Source: Microcebus murinus (lineage: Eukaryota > Chordata > Mammalia > Primates > Cheirogaleidae). From it: a stretch of DNA of 64,000 bases. Of this stretch, positions 1-13,575 are shown one piece after another. The notes under the pieces are model-generated. The model was given only the letters and a program-made list of their open reading frames with translations, made no database searches and was not told where the DNA came from. Both the position numbers and the translations under genes were made by a program. Location: assembly GCF_040939455.1 (NCBI RefSeq), contig NC_134117.1:23491501-23555500 (forward strand), written 5' to 3'. The first letter of the stretch is position 1. The number at the start of each line of letters is the position of its first letter.

Positions 1-222
1 CTCAAACTCCTGGGCTCGGTGATCCTCTTGCCTCAGCTTCCCCAGTAGCTGGGACTACAGGCATGTGCCACCATGCCTGGCTAATTTTTTCTATATATTT
101 TAGTTGGCCAATTAATTTCTTTCTATTTTTAGTAGAGACTGGGTCTCACTCTTGCTCAGGCTGGTTTTGAACTCCGGCCTCCCAGAGTGCTAGGATTACA
201 GGCGTGAGCCACCACCCCAGTT
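1..222 (-). mobile_element. Alu, antisense, cut by window edge
   Basis: Reads as the complement of an Alu and ends in the inverted Alu 5' end (GATTACAGGCGTGAGCC). The poly-T side lies outside the window. Confidence 0.9.
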
Positions 223-224
223 CT

Positions 225-745
225 TGATCTTAGCTTTTAGGTCCTATCCCTGTTTCTCTGCTTATGCAAGTCTCTTCCTGGAATTTCCTCCTCTGCCTCT
301 TCTTCAACTATCCTTAAGGCTCAAATCCTTAAGGCTCAAATTCTGCTTCCCCCATGAAGTCTTCCCTGGTATCTCTGATTTAAAGTGATTCATCTCTCCC
401 TTGAACTGTCCTCCCCTACCCATAGCCTTTGCTCATAATTAGCATAGTCTTCTGCTGCAATTATTTGTGTGCTTGTCTAAATGGAACTTGGTGTCACCTG
501 CCTGTAGCCCCAGCTTCTTTGGAGGCTCAGGTGGGAGGATTGCTTGAGCCCAGGAGTTTGAAGCTATAGTATGTCATGATTGTGCTTGTGAATAACCACT
601 GTACTCTAGCCTGGGCAACATGGCAAGACCCTGTCTCTAAAAATAAGTAAATACATAGATAGATAGAATCGGAAGCTCCTTGAGCACAGTTCATCTTCTC
701 CATCTCTGTATCTCTCTGAGCATCTATCAGTATTTAAACAGGTAA
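225..745 (+). mobile_element. L2 LINE 3' region, split
   Basis: C/T-rich L2 3' region (TTTCCTCC, GAAGTCTTCCCTGG) resumes after an Alu monomer at about 668 with GGAAGCTCCTTGAGCACAG, the usual L2 3' motif. Diverged; boundaries approximate. Confidence 0.6.
487..668 (+). mobile_element. Alu monomer inside L2
   Basis: Single Alu arm (GCCTGTAGCCCCAGC to AGACCCTGTCTCTAAAAATAAG) with an A-rich tail. It interrupts the L2 and lacks the extreme Alu 5' end. Confidence 0.75.
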
Positions 746-819
746 GGTGAAAAAAATGGTTGAGAGTACTTTCTTGTCCTTCACACATAAAAGTAGAAAA
801 AAAAAAAAAAGAATACTTT

Positions 820-2370
820 CTTGTAGTGGCACTTGGGAAAAGTCTTTGGCATGACACCAAGAGTACAATCCATGAAAAAAGAATCAATAAATTTGACTTC
901 ACCAAAATTAAAATCTTTTGCTCTACAAAGAACTCTGTTAAGAAGGTGAAAAGACAAGCTACAGACTGGGAGAAAATATTTACAAATCACAACAAAGAGT
1001 TTGTATCCAGAATATATAAAGAACTCTCTAAACATAACAGGAAGAAAACAAACATTCCAATTGGAAAATGGGCAAAAGACTTGAGTAGGTATTTTACCAA
1101 AGAGAATATACAGATGGCACATAAGCACATGAAAATATGTTCAACATACCTAGTTATTAGGGAAGTACAAATTAAAACCACAATGACATGATCCTACATA
1201 CCTATTAGAGTGGCTAAAACACAGTGTTAACAATACCCAGTGCTTTCAAGGATTCAGAATAGCTAGATCTATTATCAGTTGTAATGAGAATGTAAAATGT
1301 TACAGCGCTACTCTGGAAAAACACTTTAGCAGTTTCTTATAAAGTTGACGCACATTTACCTATGACTCAGCAATCTTACTCCTGAGTATTTAGCCTAGAA
1401 AAATGAAAATCTGTGTTCACACAAAAATCTGTACGTGAATGTGCATAGCATCTTTCTTTATAGCAGACTAAAACAAGAAACAAGCCAAATGTTTTTCTAC
1501 AGGTGAATGGTTAAACAAACCATGATATATCCATACAATGGAATACTGTTCGGCATTAAAAAGAATGAACTATTGATATACGCAATAACTTGGGGGAATC
1601 ACAAGGGCATTTTCCTGAATGAAAACTAATCTCCAAATTTTACATGTTATGTGATTCCATTTATATAAAGTTTATATAATGTTTTTTTGGTGTGGGGGTG
1701 GACAGAGTCTTGCTTTGTTGCCCAGGCTAGAGTGTGATGGTATCATCATAGCTCACAGCAACCTCAAACTCCTAGGCTCAAGCGATCCTCTTGCCTTTGC
1801 CTTCCAAGTGGCTGAGACTACAGGCATGCACCACCATGTCTTAATAATTTTTTTTATTTTTCTTAGAGACAGAGTCTTGCTGTTGCTCAGGCTGGTCTTG
1901 AACTTCTGGCCTCAGGCAATCTTCCACCTTGGCCTCCCAGAGTGCTAGGATTACAGGCATGAGCCGTTGTGCTCGGCCATGTATATAATATTCTTGAAAT
2001 GACAAAACAGTAGTGGTAGAGAGCAGATAAGTGGTTGACAGAGGTTAGGGTTGTAGGATTGGGGTATAAAGGGGTAACATGAGGGAGTTTTTTGTGGTGA
2101 TGGAACAGTTCTACTCAAATATATACACATGATAAAAATTTGGAGGGAGAGAGAAAAAAAAAAACCTAGTGAAATCTAAATAATGTTTGCAGCTGAATTA
2201 ATGTGTTGTGCCAATGTCATTTTTCTGGTTTTGATAATGTACTATGGTTATGTAAAGTGTTACCATGGGGGGGGAGCTGGGTAAATGGTACATGGAAACT
2301 TTCTGTACTATTTTTGTGACTTCTTGTGAATCTTAAACTATTTCAAGGTAAGATATATTTAAAAATAGGC
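820..2370 (+). mobile_element. L1M LINE, ORF2 end and 3' UTR, split by Alu
   Basis: The frame at 760-1191 reads like the C-terminal part of L1 ORF2 (residues resembling IGKWAKDLSRYF and IREVQIKTTM). The typical L1M sequence continues (ATCCATACAATGGAATACTG) and, after the Alu at 1681-1978, the L1M 3' UTR follows. It is an ancient fossil, not a functional gene. Confidence 0.8.
1681..1978 (-). mobile_element. Alu inside L1M
   Basis: Starts with a T-run, then GACAGAGTCTTGC, and ends with GAGCCGTTGTGCTCGGCC. Flanking L1M sequence is continuous across it. Confidence 0.85.
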
Positions 2371-2635
2371 AAATGTTCTTAGGAGATACATGCTGAAGTA
2401 TTAGGACTGCAGTATCTTGATTTATGTAACTTACTTTGAAATGGTTTGGCAAAAACAGCACACATACCCCCACATACACTCACATGCACACAGAGGGGAG
2501 ATAAGACAAATGTGTCAAAAAGTTAATAGTTGGTGAATTTAAGTGAAGAGTGTACAGATGTTTATTGTATTAGCCTTGCAACTCTTCTCTAGGTTTGAAA
2601 TTTTTCAAAATAAAAAGGTAGCAAAATTGATTAAT

Positions 2636-2660
2636 ATATAGATAGATAGGTAGATAGATA
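2636..2660. repeat. GATA-type microsatellite
   Basis: Imperfect run of TAGA/GATA units directly after the A-rich end of the preceding L1M-derived sequence. Confidence 0.8.
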
Positions 2661-2959
2661 AAGTAGGCAAAAAGAAAGTAGCATCCAAATCTGGGATTGA
2701 ACCAGATTTGACTTTCAATCTCACAGTCTCCTAATTTGGGCTAATTTTAAAGTCCTCTCCCCCTCCCTTCTTGCTGCCTATTTTGGAGTTACAGAAAAAG
2801 GTCAGAATTCAGACTCTGTTGGGAGTATTTTAAGTGCTACTCTGAGTCCTTTCTATTGCCATAGTCATTTAACAGATGTTTGCTAATGCTGGCTTTGTGC
2901 CAATTTCTGGGATTACAGAATGAGTATAGCTAGAAGTGATAAAATGTGCCCCCGTTCTC

Positions 2960-3190
2960 AGATTAACTTTATTTTTAATGTAAGTATAGAATCATATATT
3001 ATATACTATGCTGCAACTTTCTTCTTTCATTTCATACACATTTGTCCACATTACTTAGATAGATCTATTTATTTCTTTTTATAGTTCAGTGTAGTTTACT
3101 TAAATGAATGTGCTATAATTTGTTTAATCTGTTGAGGTTGGACTTTTGTGTTGTTTTTAGTTTTTCTCTATTAAAAACAACACTGATTTT
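2960..3190 (-). mobile_element. L1M 3' region fragment
   Basis: Reads as antisense L1M (ACATTTGTCCACATTACTTAG, then a TTTAATCTGTTGAGGTTGG-type stretch). Diverged; family recalled, not aligned. Confidence 0.5.
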
Positions 3191-3191
3191 A

Positions 3192-3208
3192 AGAAAGAAA
3201 GAAAGAAA
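3192..3208. repeat. Short GAAA repeat
   Basis: Four tandem GAAA units. Confidence 0.7.
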
Positions 3209-3249
3209 TACATTGCTTGAGTGAAATCCAGCCTCTACCTTTGCTTTGC

Positions 3250-3430
3250 CTTAATCAATCAACCAACCAGTGTATTAATATATTGAACACCTGCTGGGTG
3301 TCCAGATGCATGCTTGGTGCTTTTTGTGTCTGTGTGGGAGACATAGTCACTACTCCCAAAAAGCATACAATCAGCTGAAGAAGTGTGGCTAACTTGAGGT
3401 CCTAACTTAAGGACCATTACAAGGCAGTAT
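3250..3430 (-). mobile_element. L2 LINE fragment
   Basis: Antisense L2 3' end: AATCAATCAACCAACCAG, GAACACCTGCTGGGTG and a GAGACATAGTC stretch, all complementary to the L2 tail region. Confidence 0.6.
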
Positions 3431-3750
3431 GTATTTGACTACAGAGCATATGTACTAAGTACTCAGAGGGAAGCCCACCCTTTTTCTGTGTCTGGTTTTA
3501 GACTACTTTTTTTTTTTTCAGCTGAATCTCTTTAGTCTCCATGAAAAGAAGTTTGCATGAGCATATCATTAGGGAAAGTGGGGGAGAATCATGCCCCAAA
3601 CTTTTTGGAGAAGGGGAAATGTTTTTTTAATAACAACAGCAACAACAACAACAAAAAACACTAAAGAATGTGACTTCAGGCTCTCATACTCCTATTTGTC
3701 CTTTATTCATAAAAATCAAACCGTTTCCATCTATATAGAAGATAAAAACA

Positions 3751-3898
3751 GGTGGAGCATAGTGGCTCATGCCTGTAATCCCAGGCTTTGATAGGCCGAA
3801 GTGGGAGGATCGCTTGAGCCTAGGAGTTGGAGGTTACAGTCATGCCATTGTACTCCAGCGTGGGTGACAGAGTGAGACCTTGTCTCTAAAAACAAAAT
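3751..3898 (+). mobile_element. Alu monomer
   Basis: Begins GTGGAGCATAGTGGCTCATG and ends GAGACCTTGTCTCTAAAAAC. Only one arm is present. Confidence 0.75.
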
Positions 3899-3899
3899 G

Positions 3900-4930
3900 A
3901 AGAATCATGGGTTCTTTGGATGGCTCAGTTGATGGTAACACTTCAATCTGTGGGTTGTAGTTTTGCTTACAGATTTGTGTTTGCACAGTTTTTCATTGCA
4001 TTATTTGATGTGCAGCCATTTTTCCTCCCTTTTTTTTTTTTTTTTTTTTTGCTCAGGGGATTTTGGGTTTCTATATTTTGGCTTTAGCATTATTTCGGTG
4101 CTTAAGCCTATCTGTATTTCTCACCCTTTTCTCCTCCCTCCCTTTCTCTTCATTTCCCCTTCCCAGAATTTTCTCTTTATTCACCTACTTCTGAGTCTGA
4201 CACTAGGCTGAACCAGAGTTTCCTGGATTGTAGGATTAGGCGAAATGGGGAGACGTGCCTGATCAGTTACACTTCAGGACCACGGACAGCTCCCTGGCCT
4301 TCCTGGTGTGGGTGCCTGCTTTTTAAACTTCATAGAATGTGAGAATGGAGACAAATCTGAGAAATCATTTGGCCTACCCCTGCCTGTTGTTATTTCCCAG
4401 AGAAAGGATCCCAGTCAGCCAATGGTTCAGGACTATTAACTGCCTGGCTGGGGGAAGATACAGAGGACCGGGAGTGCCCCTTCACCCCTAACTTACATGT
4501 TGCTAATGCCTAAAAAAAATCCTTCAGTTCAACTCATCAGACTTATATGGACCAAGCTGTTCCCTCCCTGGAACGAGATAAGGCATAAATACAAACACTC
4601 TAAAGGGGGAACAAAGGAACTCTAGTTTGAATAAGAAAATAATCCCTCCTAAGGGCTTATTTTCCATGGTCTCCATGAAAAATAGAGGAAGAGAGAGGAG
4701 CACCAGAGCATGGAGGGCCTGAAAGAGCGGGAGAGGGAATGGCAGAGTAGACCAGGAGAGAGGGGTGTCCGGGGAAGTCTGGTCTCTACATTTGACTTGG
4801 TGAGCCTCACACAGTCACACCAGTGTGCCCCGAACACATAGCCGAAGGATATGCCTTACGCTTTCCTAAAATGAGAATTCAGAGGTCTTCTACTGTCTGC
4901 TCTTCCAACAAAGCAAGAGTCACTAGACTA
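3900..4930. other. No gene seen; unassigned intergenic DNA
   Basis: Contains a long T-run (about 4028-4051) and C/T-rich sequence to 4150. The rest looks single-copy, with no splice-bounded exon or convincing reading frame. Confidence 0.5.
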
Positions 4931-4934
4931 ATTT

Positions 4935-5155
4935 TCAAAAGATAATTTATATAATGATTTGATGTATTTCGTCTTCTTTGTTCTTCACAACAAACTTAGA
5001 AAGGGTTTTGTTATCCCCATTTTCCAAGTAAATAAACTGAAACTCTGAGAGGTTAGGGAACTTGCCCAAAGTGACACAGCTAGAAAATGGCAGAGCTGGG
5101 TCTTAGACCAAGTTTCTCCAACTCCAAGCTGGAGTTCTTTCCACCATACTTTATC
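4935..5155 (-). mobile_element. MIR SINE
   Basis: Antisense MIR: CCCATTTTCC, then CTTGCCCAAAGTGACACAGC and GGCAGAGCTGGG in the right order and spacing. Confidence 0.75.
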
Positions 5156-5173
5156 CCTGATTGGAGGCGTGCA

Positions 5174-5209
<36 letters not shown>
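5174..5209. repeat. (GT)n microsatellite
   Basis: Uninterrupted run of TG units immediately before an antisense L1M fragment. Confidence 0.95.
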
Positions 5210-5210
<1 letters not shown>

Positions 5211-5520
5211 TAAAATATATATGATGAAGTTTACTGTTGTAACCATTTTAAATGTACAATTCGGTGGCATTAATTCACAATGTTGTATGGCTGTCATGAC
5301 TATCTATTTCTAAACCTTTTCCTCATCCCAAACAGAAACTCTATACTAATTGAGGAATAACTTCTCATTCTGCCATGCCTGGTAACCTCCATTCTGTTTA
5401 ATGTCTCCATAAATTTGACTATTCTAGGTACCTTATATAAGTGGAATCATACAATATTTGTCCTTTTATGTCTGGCTTACTTCACTTACTATAGCTTCTT
5501 CAAGGTTTCTCCATATTGTC
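5205..5520 (-). mobile_element. L1M 3' end, antisense
   Basis: AAACAGAAACTCTATACTAAT, CCTGGTAACCTCC and ATAAGTGGAATCATACAAT match the antisense L1M 3' end. The same family recurs at 38.6-39.8 kb. Confidence 0.7.
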
Positions 5521-5576
5521 ACCTGTGCCAGAACTTCATTTCTTTCTTTTTCTTTTTCTTTCTTTCTTTCTTTCTT

Positions 5577-5908
5577 TTTTTTTTTTTTTGAGGCAGAGTC
5601 TCACTCTGTTAACCAGGCTAGACTGCCGTGGCATTAGCCTAGCTCACAGCAACCTCAAACTCCTGGGCTTGAGCAATCCTTCTGCCTCAGCCTCCCAAGT
5701 AGCTGGGACTACAGGCATGCACCACTATGCCCGGCTAATTTTTTCTATATATATATTTTAGTTGACCAATTAATTTCTTTCTATATTTTAGTAGAGACGG
5801 CTTCTTGCTCTTGCTCAGGCTGGTTTCGAACTCCTGACCTTGAGCGATCCACCTGCCTCGGCCTGCCAGAGTGCTAGGATTATAGGCGTGAGCCACCACG
5901 CCCGGCCC
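5577..5908 (-). mobile_element. Alu, full length, antisense
   Basis: T-run then GAGGCAGAGTCTC through to GCCACCACGCCCGGCC. A TTTC-rich tract (about 5535-5577) precedes it and probably grew from its A-tail. Confidence 0.9.
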
Positions 5909-6640
5909 ATATTTTTATCATTTTAATGATACGGTATCTTTTCTCACTTTGTGCCTTTCATCTCCTGCTCCCAGTGCCAGTTAACAAATTTTCCAAAAAT
6001 TTCTAGTTCTATTTTCTGGTTGACTTGGTTAATCTCCAATGATCTCTTACCATACATCTCATAAAACACCCGCCTACCTAGAAATTAGCTGCCCTTGAGA
6101 TGGGCATCTTCCCCTCCTCTCATCAGGAATAACCAGGGTGATCATGTCTCCTAATGATAAAAACCTGCTCTCTTGGGAGGAGGGTGGTGCATGGCAGGCA
6201 GGTGTGCAGAAAGTCATTGACTTCATCCCTCTACATCCGCTCTCCTGTGCTCTGCCACCAGGCTGTTTGTTGTACTTTAACCCTATGACATCTGCTCTGT
6301 GACTTCACAGATCATGGAAGAAAGGTATATATGTCTGAGTTGATGTGCACTATACAGGTATTTTTGCACATATTTTAGATTTTACAAATAATTGCCATAT
6401 GGTGATATGTAGTTTGGAGTTGCTTGAAATATCCTCAGCTTATGTCAAGCTGCCTACTTATAGCTTCTGAATGGGGTTGTTTATCCAAGACTGCAAATCT
6501 GTTTTCAGTTCTCTTGCAAAGTCTGCCTTAACAGGAAGACATTCGAACACAGGGCACACTGAGGTGTTAGCACATCTACAAGGTGGGTCCCACTTCCAAT
6601 AAGCTGTGGGTAAAAGGACTGGATTGTGGGAATCAGGCCA
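5909..6640. other. No gene seen; unassigned intergenic DNA
   Basis: Apparently single-copy. No exon, RNA gene or clear repeat recognised. Confidence 0.45.
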
Positions 6641-7010
6641 TTCCTAGGTCTGTGACTGTGACAGAGAATGTGGTACTCACCAAATATCACATAAGTAGCT
6701 CATGCCCTCTCTCTCCTGCTGCATTCCCAACTTCCCTTGTGGTTTACTTGGAGCATGTGACTAGTTCTGGCCAAGGGGCTGTGAGAGGAAGTAATACATG
6801 TTCTCCACACTTTCCTTGCCTGGAGTTGAGTCAGCAGAACCCACAAGATAGAAGCAGACTGGATCCCTGAGTCATCATTTGAAATGGTGCCGCCGTGGGT
6901 AGATCTGATCTTTAATGAGTGGGAAATAAACTTCTGTGGGTTAAGCCCTGGAACCCTTGTTGTTTGACGGTTAACTGCAGCATAGCCTAGAGTCACCCTG
7001 ACTAGTATAG
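6640..7010 (+). mobile_element. MLT1-type LTR fragment
   Basis: The segment GAAATAAACTTCTGTGGGTT with TTAACTGCAGCATAGCCTAG and CCTGACTAGTATA is the typical 3' end of an MLT1 (MaLR) LTR. The 5' part is diverged. Confidence 0.6.
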
Positions 7011-7186
7011 TCACTAACCAGGGTGTGACCTTGGGCAAGTAACACAGTGTCTTCAGTCTTCATCTTCCTCTTCTGAGACATAAGAGAGTTGCCCCAGATA
7101 ATCTCAAAGGTCACATTCATAATTCCTAATTTACTATGTCCTGTTGTCGTTTCCTGAGTGGGGTTTCTGTCCATTTCTTTCCATTC

Positions 7187-7446
7187 TTTTTTTTTTTTTT
7201 TTTTTTTGAGACAGCGAGATAGGCTCTCTTTTGTCCCAGCTAGAGTGCAGTGGCATCATCATAGCTCACTGCAACCTCAAACTCCTGGGCTCAAAGTCCC
7301 AGCCTCCTGAGTAGCTGGGACTGCCACCACACCCAGCTAATTTTTCTTTTGCTCAGGCTGTTCTTGAACTTCGGAGCTCAAGCAATCCCCCTGCCTCAGC
7401 CTCCCAGAGTGCTAGGATTATAGGCATGAGCCACCTCGCCTGGCCT
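7187..7446 (-). mobile_element. Alu, antisense, internally deleted
   Basis: Poly-T and GAGACAGCGAG at the left, GCCACCTCGCCTGGCC at the right. Shorter than a full Alu because part of the middle linker is missing. Confidence 0.85.
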
Positions 7447-7576
7447 TTCCATTCTTATTGTCACTGAAGTATATACTTTCTCACTTGAGCCATTCCAAAA
7501 TCCTCCTAATTGGCCCCCATGCCTCCAAGGTCATGTATTTCAGTCTTCCCACTTTCTTTTTTTTTTCTTTTCTTTC

Positions 7577-7908
<332 letters not shown>

Positions 7909-8089
7909 AGTTTCTTCTTTTTTGCAAGAAGTGTTGTGACTTAGCCTGGCTTACCTTTAGTGCCATAGGGGACCCCTGGTGGGCCTAAAACAGAGGCAGA
8001 GGAGAGAAAAACGGTAAGATCAGAAAAGTGGAAGGAAAGAAAGTAAGAAGAAAATGTGAGTAAAGGAAGTACATTACCAAATAATTTAA

Positions 8090-8310
8090 CATTTATATCC
8101 TGCTTACTAGGACAAACAGGATTCTATTCACAAGAATCCTGTGAGGTGGCCATTAATATTTTTATTCTGCTCATGAAAAAAAAAAAAAGAGAGCGAGGTC
8201 AAGGGACTTGGCCTCTAACTCAAGACTTGTGCTGTGTTCTCCATTGTACCAGTTGTGTCTCCACTAAGACAAAGTGCCTTGACTCCTATACCATGGATTT
8301 CCTCTCTTAG
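8090..8310 (-). mobile_element. Probable diverged MIR
   Basis: Weak MIR-like order: AATCCTGTGAGGTGGCC, then AGGTCAAGGGACTTGGC and a trailing AACTCAAGACTTGTGCT. Low similarity. Confidence 0.35.
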
Positions 8311-8369
8311 TTTAGAATACTATTTAAAATCCTCTTTAAAATTATAAAACCCAAGGGTGAGGCTGGGAT

Positions 8370-8830
8370 AATATAAGATGAGTCTGGAGCATCTTATAGA
8401 GCCAGAAAGAAAGGAAGTGCTCAAAAACAAACAAATAAATAAAAGGATGGGGGCATATCAAAAGGAAATAGGAACCAACCTGAAAGACCCCCAGTGGCCA
8501 AACCTGGAACAATTTGAGCAACAAAATAAATCATGATAGTAATGAGTGATGACTCAAACAATAAAGTAAATATCTATGAGCCCATGCTGATATAATTAAA
8601 AGATTGAATAAATAAATTGGGAAGAAGGAACAAATCTCATTTACAGAAGAATTCCAATCAATATATATAAGAAGAATGAGGAAATAGAAAATCACCATTA
8701 GAACACCACAATAATAATTGCTACAGATAAGGTGTAATGATGAAGATAACATTAATGGGAAAGACTTTAAGGAGAGACAGGATGTTTACATAATCTCAAA
8801 GTATGGACCCCCAAATATTTATTAATTATC
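8370..8830 (+). mobile_element. L1M 3' UTR, upstream part
   Basis: GGCATATCAAAAGGAAATAGG with GACCCCCAGTGGCCAAACC and ATGAGTGATGACTCAAAC resemble the long L1M/L1ME 3' UTR. The downstream part of the same type lies at 10033-10840. Confidence 0.5.
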
Positions 8831-8839
8831 TTATTTTTA

Positions 8840-8945
8840 ACATATGTCCAAAAATGCTTTGATATTCCCTCCAAAATGTAAGGTTTAATTCCCCTCTCCT
8901 TAAGTATGGGCTGGATTTAGTGATGCACTTCTAACAAATAGTGCA
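8840..8945 (+). mobile_element. MLT1-type LTR fragment
   Basis: Short block: TTTAATTCCCCTCTCCTTAA, GGGCTGGATTTAGTG, CTTCTAACAAATAG. This is the interior of an MLT1 LTR. Confidence 0.55.
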
Positions 8946-9045
8946 GGGGTCAACAAAGAGCCAAATAGGAAATATATTAGGCTCTGGGAGCCATATGGTC
9001 TGTGTTGCAATAACTCACCTCTGCAAAAGAATGATGTTGGACGCT
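8946..9045 (+). mobile_element. hAT-type nonautonomous transposon fragment
   Basis: GGGGTCAACAAAGAGCCAAAT, TTAGGCTCTGGGAGCCATATG and TCTGTGTTGCAATAACTCA resemble the start of a common mammalian hAT element. Its right end is missing. Confidence 0.5.
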
Positions 9046-9046
9046 C

Positions 9047-9410
9047 TAATAGTATGCTAAGGGCTTCCGTAACAAATACTATAGATTGGGAGGTTTAAAC
9101 AACATAAATTTATATTCTCACAATTCTGGAGGCTAGAAGTCAGAGATCAAGGTATTGTCAGGGTTGTTTCTGAGGTCTCTTTCCTTGGCTTGTAGATGGA
9201 CATCTTTGCCTTCTCTTTTTATTAATACTTGGTCTTTCCTCAATGCCTGTCTGTGTCCTAATTTCCTCTTCTTACAAGAAGACTAGTCATATTGGATTAG
9301 AGCCCTCTAATGACATCATTTAACTTTAATTATTTCTTTAAAGACCCTGTCTCCAAATACAGTCACATTCTGAGGTACCAGAGGTTAGAACTTCATATGA
9401 ATTTTGAGAA
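9047..9410 (+). mobile_element. LTR fragment, MaLR-like
   Basis: AGGTTTAAACAACATAAATT, TCTCACAATTCTGGAGGCTAG and TCCAAATACAGTCACATTCT are the signature of an old solo LTR. Subfamily uncertain. Confidence 0.5.
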
Positions 9411-9690
9411 TACTCACACCATATACAAAAAATAGCTCAGGATGGATCAAAGACCTAAATGTTAGAGGTAAAACTCTAAAACTTCTAGGAGGAAATGAAT
9501 GTAAATCTTTGTGACTTTGGATTAGGCATTGGTTTCTTAAATATAATACCAAAAGCAAAAGCAACAAAAGAAAAAATTGATAAATTGGACTTCATCAAAA
9601 TTAAGATTTTGTACATTAAAGCACAATACCCAGAAACTGAAAAAGCAGCCTGCAAAATGAAAGTCAGTATATATGAAATCATATATATGG
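9405..9690 (+). mobile_element. L1 ORF2 fragment
   Basis: Short ORF2 piece (GATGGATCAAAGACCTAAAT; AAATTGGACTTCATCAAAA), homologous to sequence just upstream of the L1 block at 0.8 kb. 5' and 3' truncated. Confidence 0.7.
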
Positions 9691-9696
9691 TAAGTG

Positions 9697-10839
<1,143 letters not shown>

Positions 10840-10840
<1 letters not shown>

Positions 10841-12278
10841 ACCAACCTGACAGCCTGATATTAAATGTCATAGGAGCCTCCTGGGGTGGAGCTTTAAGGC
10901 TGCCTGTCACTTCTGTAAGTGGAGTGAAGTTCACTTGGAACAAACAGATTCTGTGTCCAGTGTTGAGACGCCTGAGTCCCCTCCACCCATTCTTAGTTGT
11001 ACCACCCTAAGGCAAAGAGGCATCCACTGTTGTAGGGCAGGGTTATGAAATGGAATTCTTTTTCCAGCCTGAGAATAGTACAAAAGGGCAAAGGGTAGGG
11101 AAATTTGCTCAAAATAATGTCCTGGGGTCTCCTGTGGAGATGAGTACTGAGACTCCGATCACTTCTCTTTGAGAGCTCCTGTTATTAGAACTTCTCTGAT
11201 AGATGGAGATGGTCTTGAATAAGGTTCTAACTCCGCCTCCTCTCCCCACCGAGAGGAGGGGGAGTTAGGCGTGGTGATGTGTGTGTGTGAGTGGCAGCGG
11301 TGGTGGTGAGGCAGGGAGTTCTGACACCACATGTGCTGAGGCTGGAAACCCTCTGACCCAGTGACTGCCGCCGAACCCTGGGAACAGTGGCCAAGTGTGT
11401 GAGGGTGACCACGGGAGCCCAGTGTGGAGCGTCACAGGGGTCTGGAGCAGCAAGGTCCCTGCAGCAGGGAGCTGGAATGCGTTGTGCTGCCCAGGGAGGG
11501 TTTTCATCAGCCACACGCGTGGCAACGACAGGGGCAGCAGCTCCCCCAGACAGGTTCTCCGATGATTGGAAATGTGTCGGCTGTTCTCTGTCCTTGAAAC
11601 ACTTGGAAACAAAACTGGCCCCTTTGGATTGAGTAAACACCAAGGATGTTGAACGATACAAGGGAAGGAGAAAGGGATATTGGACTTTCTGCTAACCTGG
11701 CATGTTTTATTTTAAAAAGTAGAAGAGATGCGACCTTATTTGTGCCCTGGGCTGGTGATTCAGGTCGTTTCAGGTCCTGCTGGTTACATAATTGAAACTG
11801 GGCTTCTGAGAAATCATTGCTTCATATGTTCTGTCATTATTTCTTTTCCTGTTTCTTTGGAGAGCAGAACCAGGATGGAGGAAAACAGGAATCCTAAAGG
11901 GAATAGAAGAGTTTTTATCCTACAGATAATCTCTGTAGCCCCCTTTGTATCTAGTTTTCTGTTAACCAGGGCTGTGCCCACGTCCCACCCACCATGGATG
12001 AGAGATTTTCTCATCACTTGATTCAGTTTACTTCCCCCCATTTTGTTCCTCTTCAGAGCCCAGAGCTGGACATGCGAATGCTCAGTGTTCTCTAATGAAT
12101 GTTTAGTGATCCATAGTTTCTTTGCTCAAATAAGTTCATTTTTAAGAAATTAATTAGAATGGCTTACTCCTGCTCTAGGAGCTTGTGATGAATGAGTTGG
12201 TGCTTTTAAAGTGTTTCCTGGACATGAAGATAGTCAGGATATAATTCAAAGTCTTTTCTTTCTCTGTTCTTTATTAAG
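10840..12278. other. Single-copy intergenic stretch
   Basis: No repeat or gene recognised. 11220-11600 keeps many CpGs compared with the surroundings, so it is a candidate regulatory segment. The reading frames here lack splice context and are not supported as genes. Confidence 0.5.
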
Positions 12279-12289
12279 AATAATGTGTA

Positions 12290-12712
<423 letters not shown>

Positions 12713-12973
12713 TCACTCAGAAATAGGGCTCTTGTGATAACTGAAGAACTAAGTCTCAGACCGAGTAACCCTCCAGCCTTGTATAAAGAACAAAGGTATA
12801 TTTTTTTTTCTCCCAATTTTTGGCTATAATTCTATATTCTGCTTTCTTTAAAATTTAACTTTGATTTTAGTATTTTTCATGGTGCTATCCAGTGTTCATA
12901 TATTTAAAAACATTATTTACAATTTTCACTTTGTTTTTTTTCAGTTCTCCACAAGGAACTTTGAGCTTTCTTA

Positions 12974-13201
12974 AAAAAAATTTTTTTTGATGGGGGTCTT
13001 GCTGTGTTGGTTGCCCAGGCTGGTCTCAAACTCCTGGCCTGTATACATATTTTTAGTTGGTCAATTAATTTTTTTCTATTTTTAGTAGAGATGGGGTCTC
13101 GCTCTTGCTCAGGCTGGTTTCCAACTCCTGACCTTGAGTGATCCTTCCACCTCGGCCTCCCAGAGTGCTAGGATTACAGGCGTGAGCCACCGTGCCCGGC
13201 T
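12974..13201 (-). mobile_element. Alu, antisense, partial
   Basis: T-run, GGGGGTCTTGCTG, then a jump to the linker TTTTTAGTTGGTCAATTAAT and on to CCACCGTGCCCGGC. Most of the right arm is deleted. Confidence 0.8.
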
Positions 13202-13224
13202 GGAACAGTATAATTTTAAGTTCG

Positions 13225-13490
13225 TTAACTAGAATATATATTTTTCATTCCCAACTTTTTATTTTGAAATACTCTAAACTTTCAGAAAAGTTATAAAAGT
13301 AGTATAATACAATGAACACCTGGATGCCCTTTGGCTACCTTGAATAGTTTAACATTTTGCCATATTTGCTTTAATTCTTTATATAGATACACATACATAC
13401 GTATACCTTTTCCTGAACTCTTTGAATTAGTTATAGACATCATATACTTTACTACTAAATACTTTTGCAAGTTTCTCCTAAGAACTTGGT
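13225..13490 (-). mobile_element. L1M 3' UTR, antisense, left part
   Basis: CTTTCAGAAAAGTTATAAAAG, AATGAACACCTGGATGCC and TTTCTCCTAAGAAC are antisense L1M 3' UTR. It resumes at 16603 after the inserted Alu/HAL1 block. Confidence 0.6.
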
Positions 13491-13494
13491 GTGA

Positions 13495-13575
13495 GCAGGG
13501 CATGGTGGCTCACACCTGTAATCCTAGCACTCTGGGAGGCTGAAGTGGGAGGATCTCTTGAAGTCAGGAGTTCAA
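13495..13575 (+). mobile_element. Alu 5' fragment fused to HAL1/L1
   Basis: Only the first 80 or so bases of an Alu (GGGCATGGTGGCTCACACC to GTCAGGAGTTCAAG), then an abrupt join to L1 5'-UTR-like sequence. The rest of the Alu is absent on both sides. Confidence 0.85.

Noticed and set aside
760..1191. 143-codon plus-strand frame
   Set aside because: Its C-terminal two-thirds is L1 ORF2 sequence within an L1M fragment; no independent gene.
11227..11661. 144-codon minus frame and overlapping frames on both strands
   Set aside because: No domain, splice sites or promoter; moderate GC explains the open frames.
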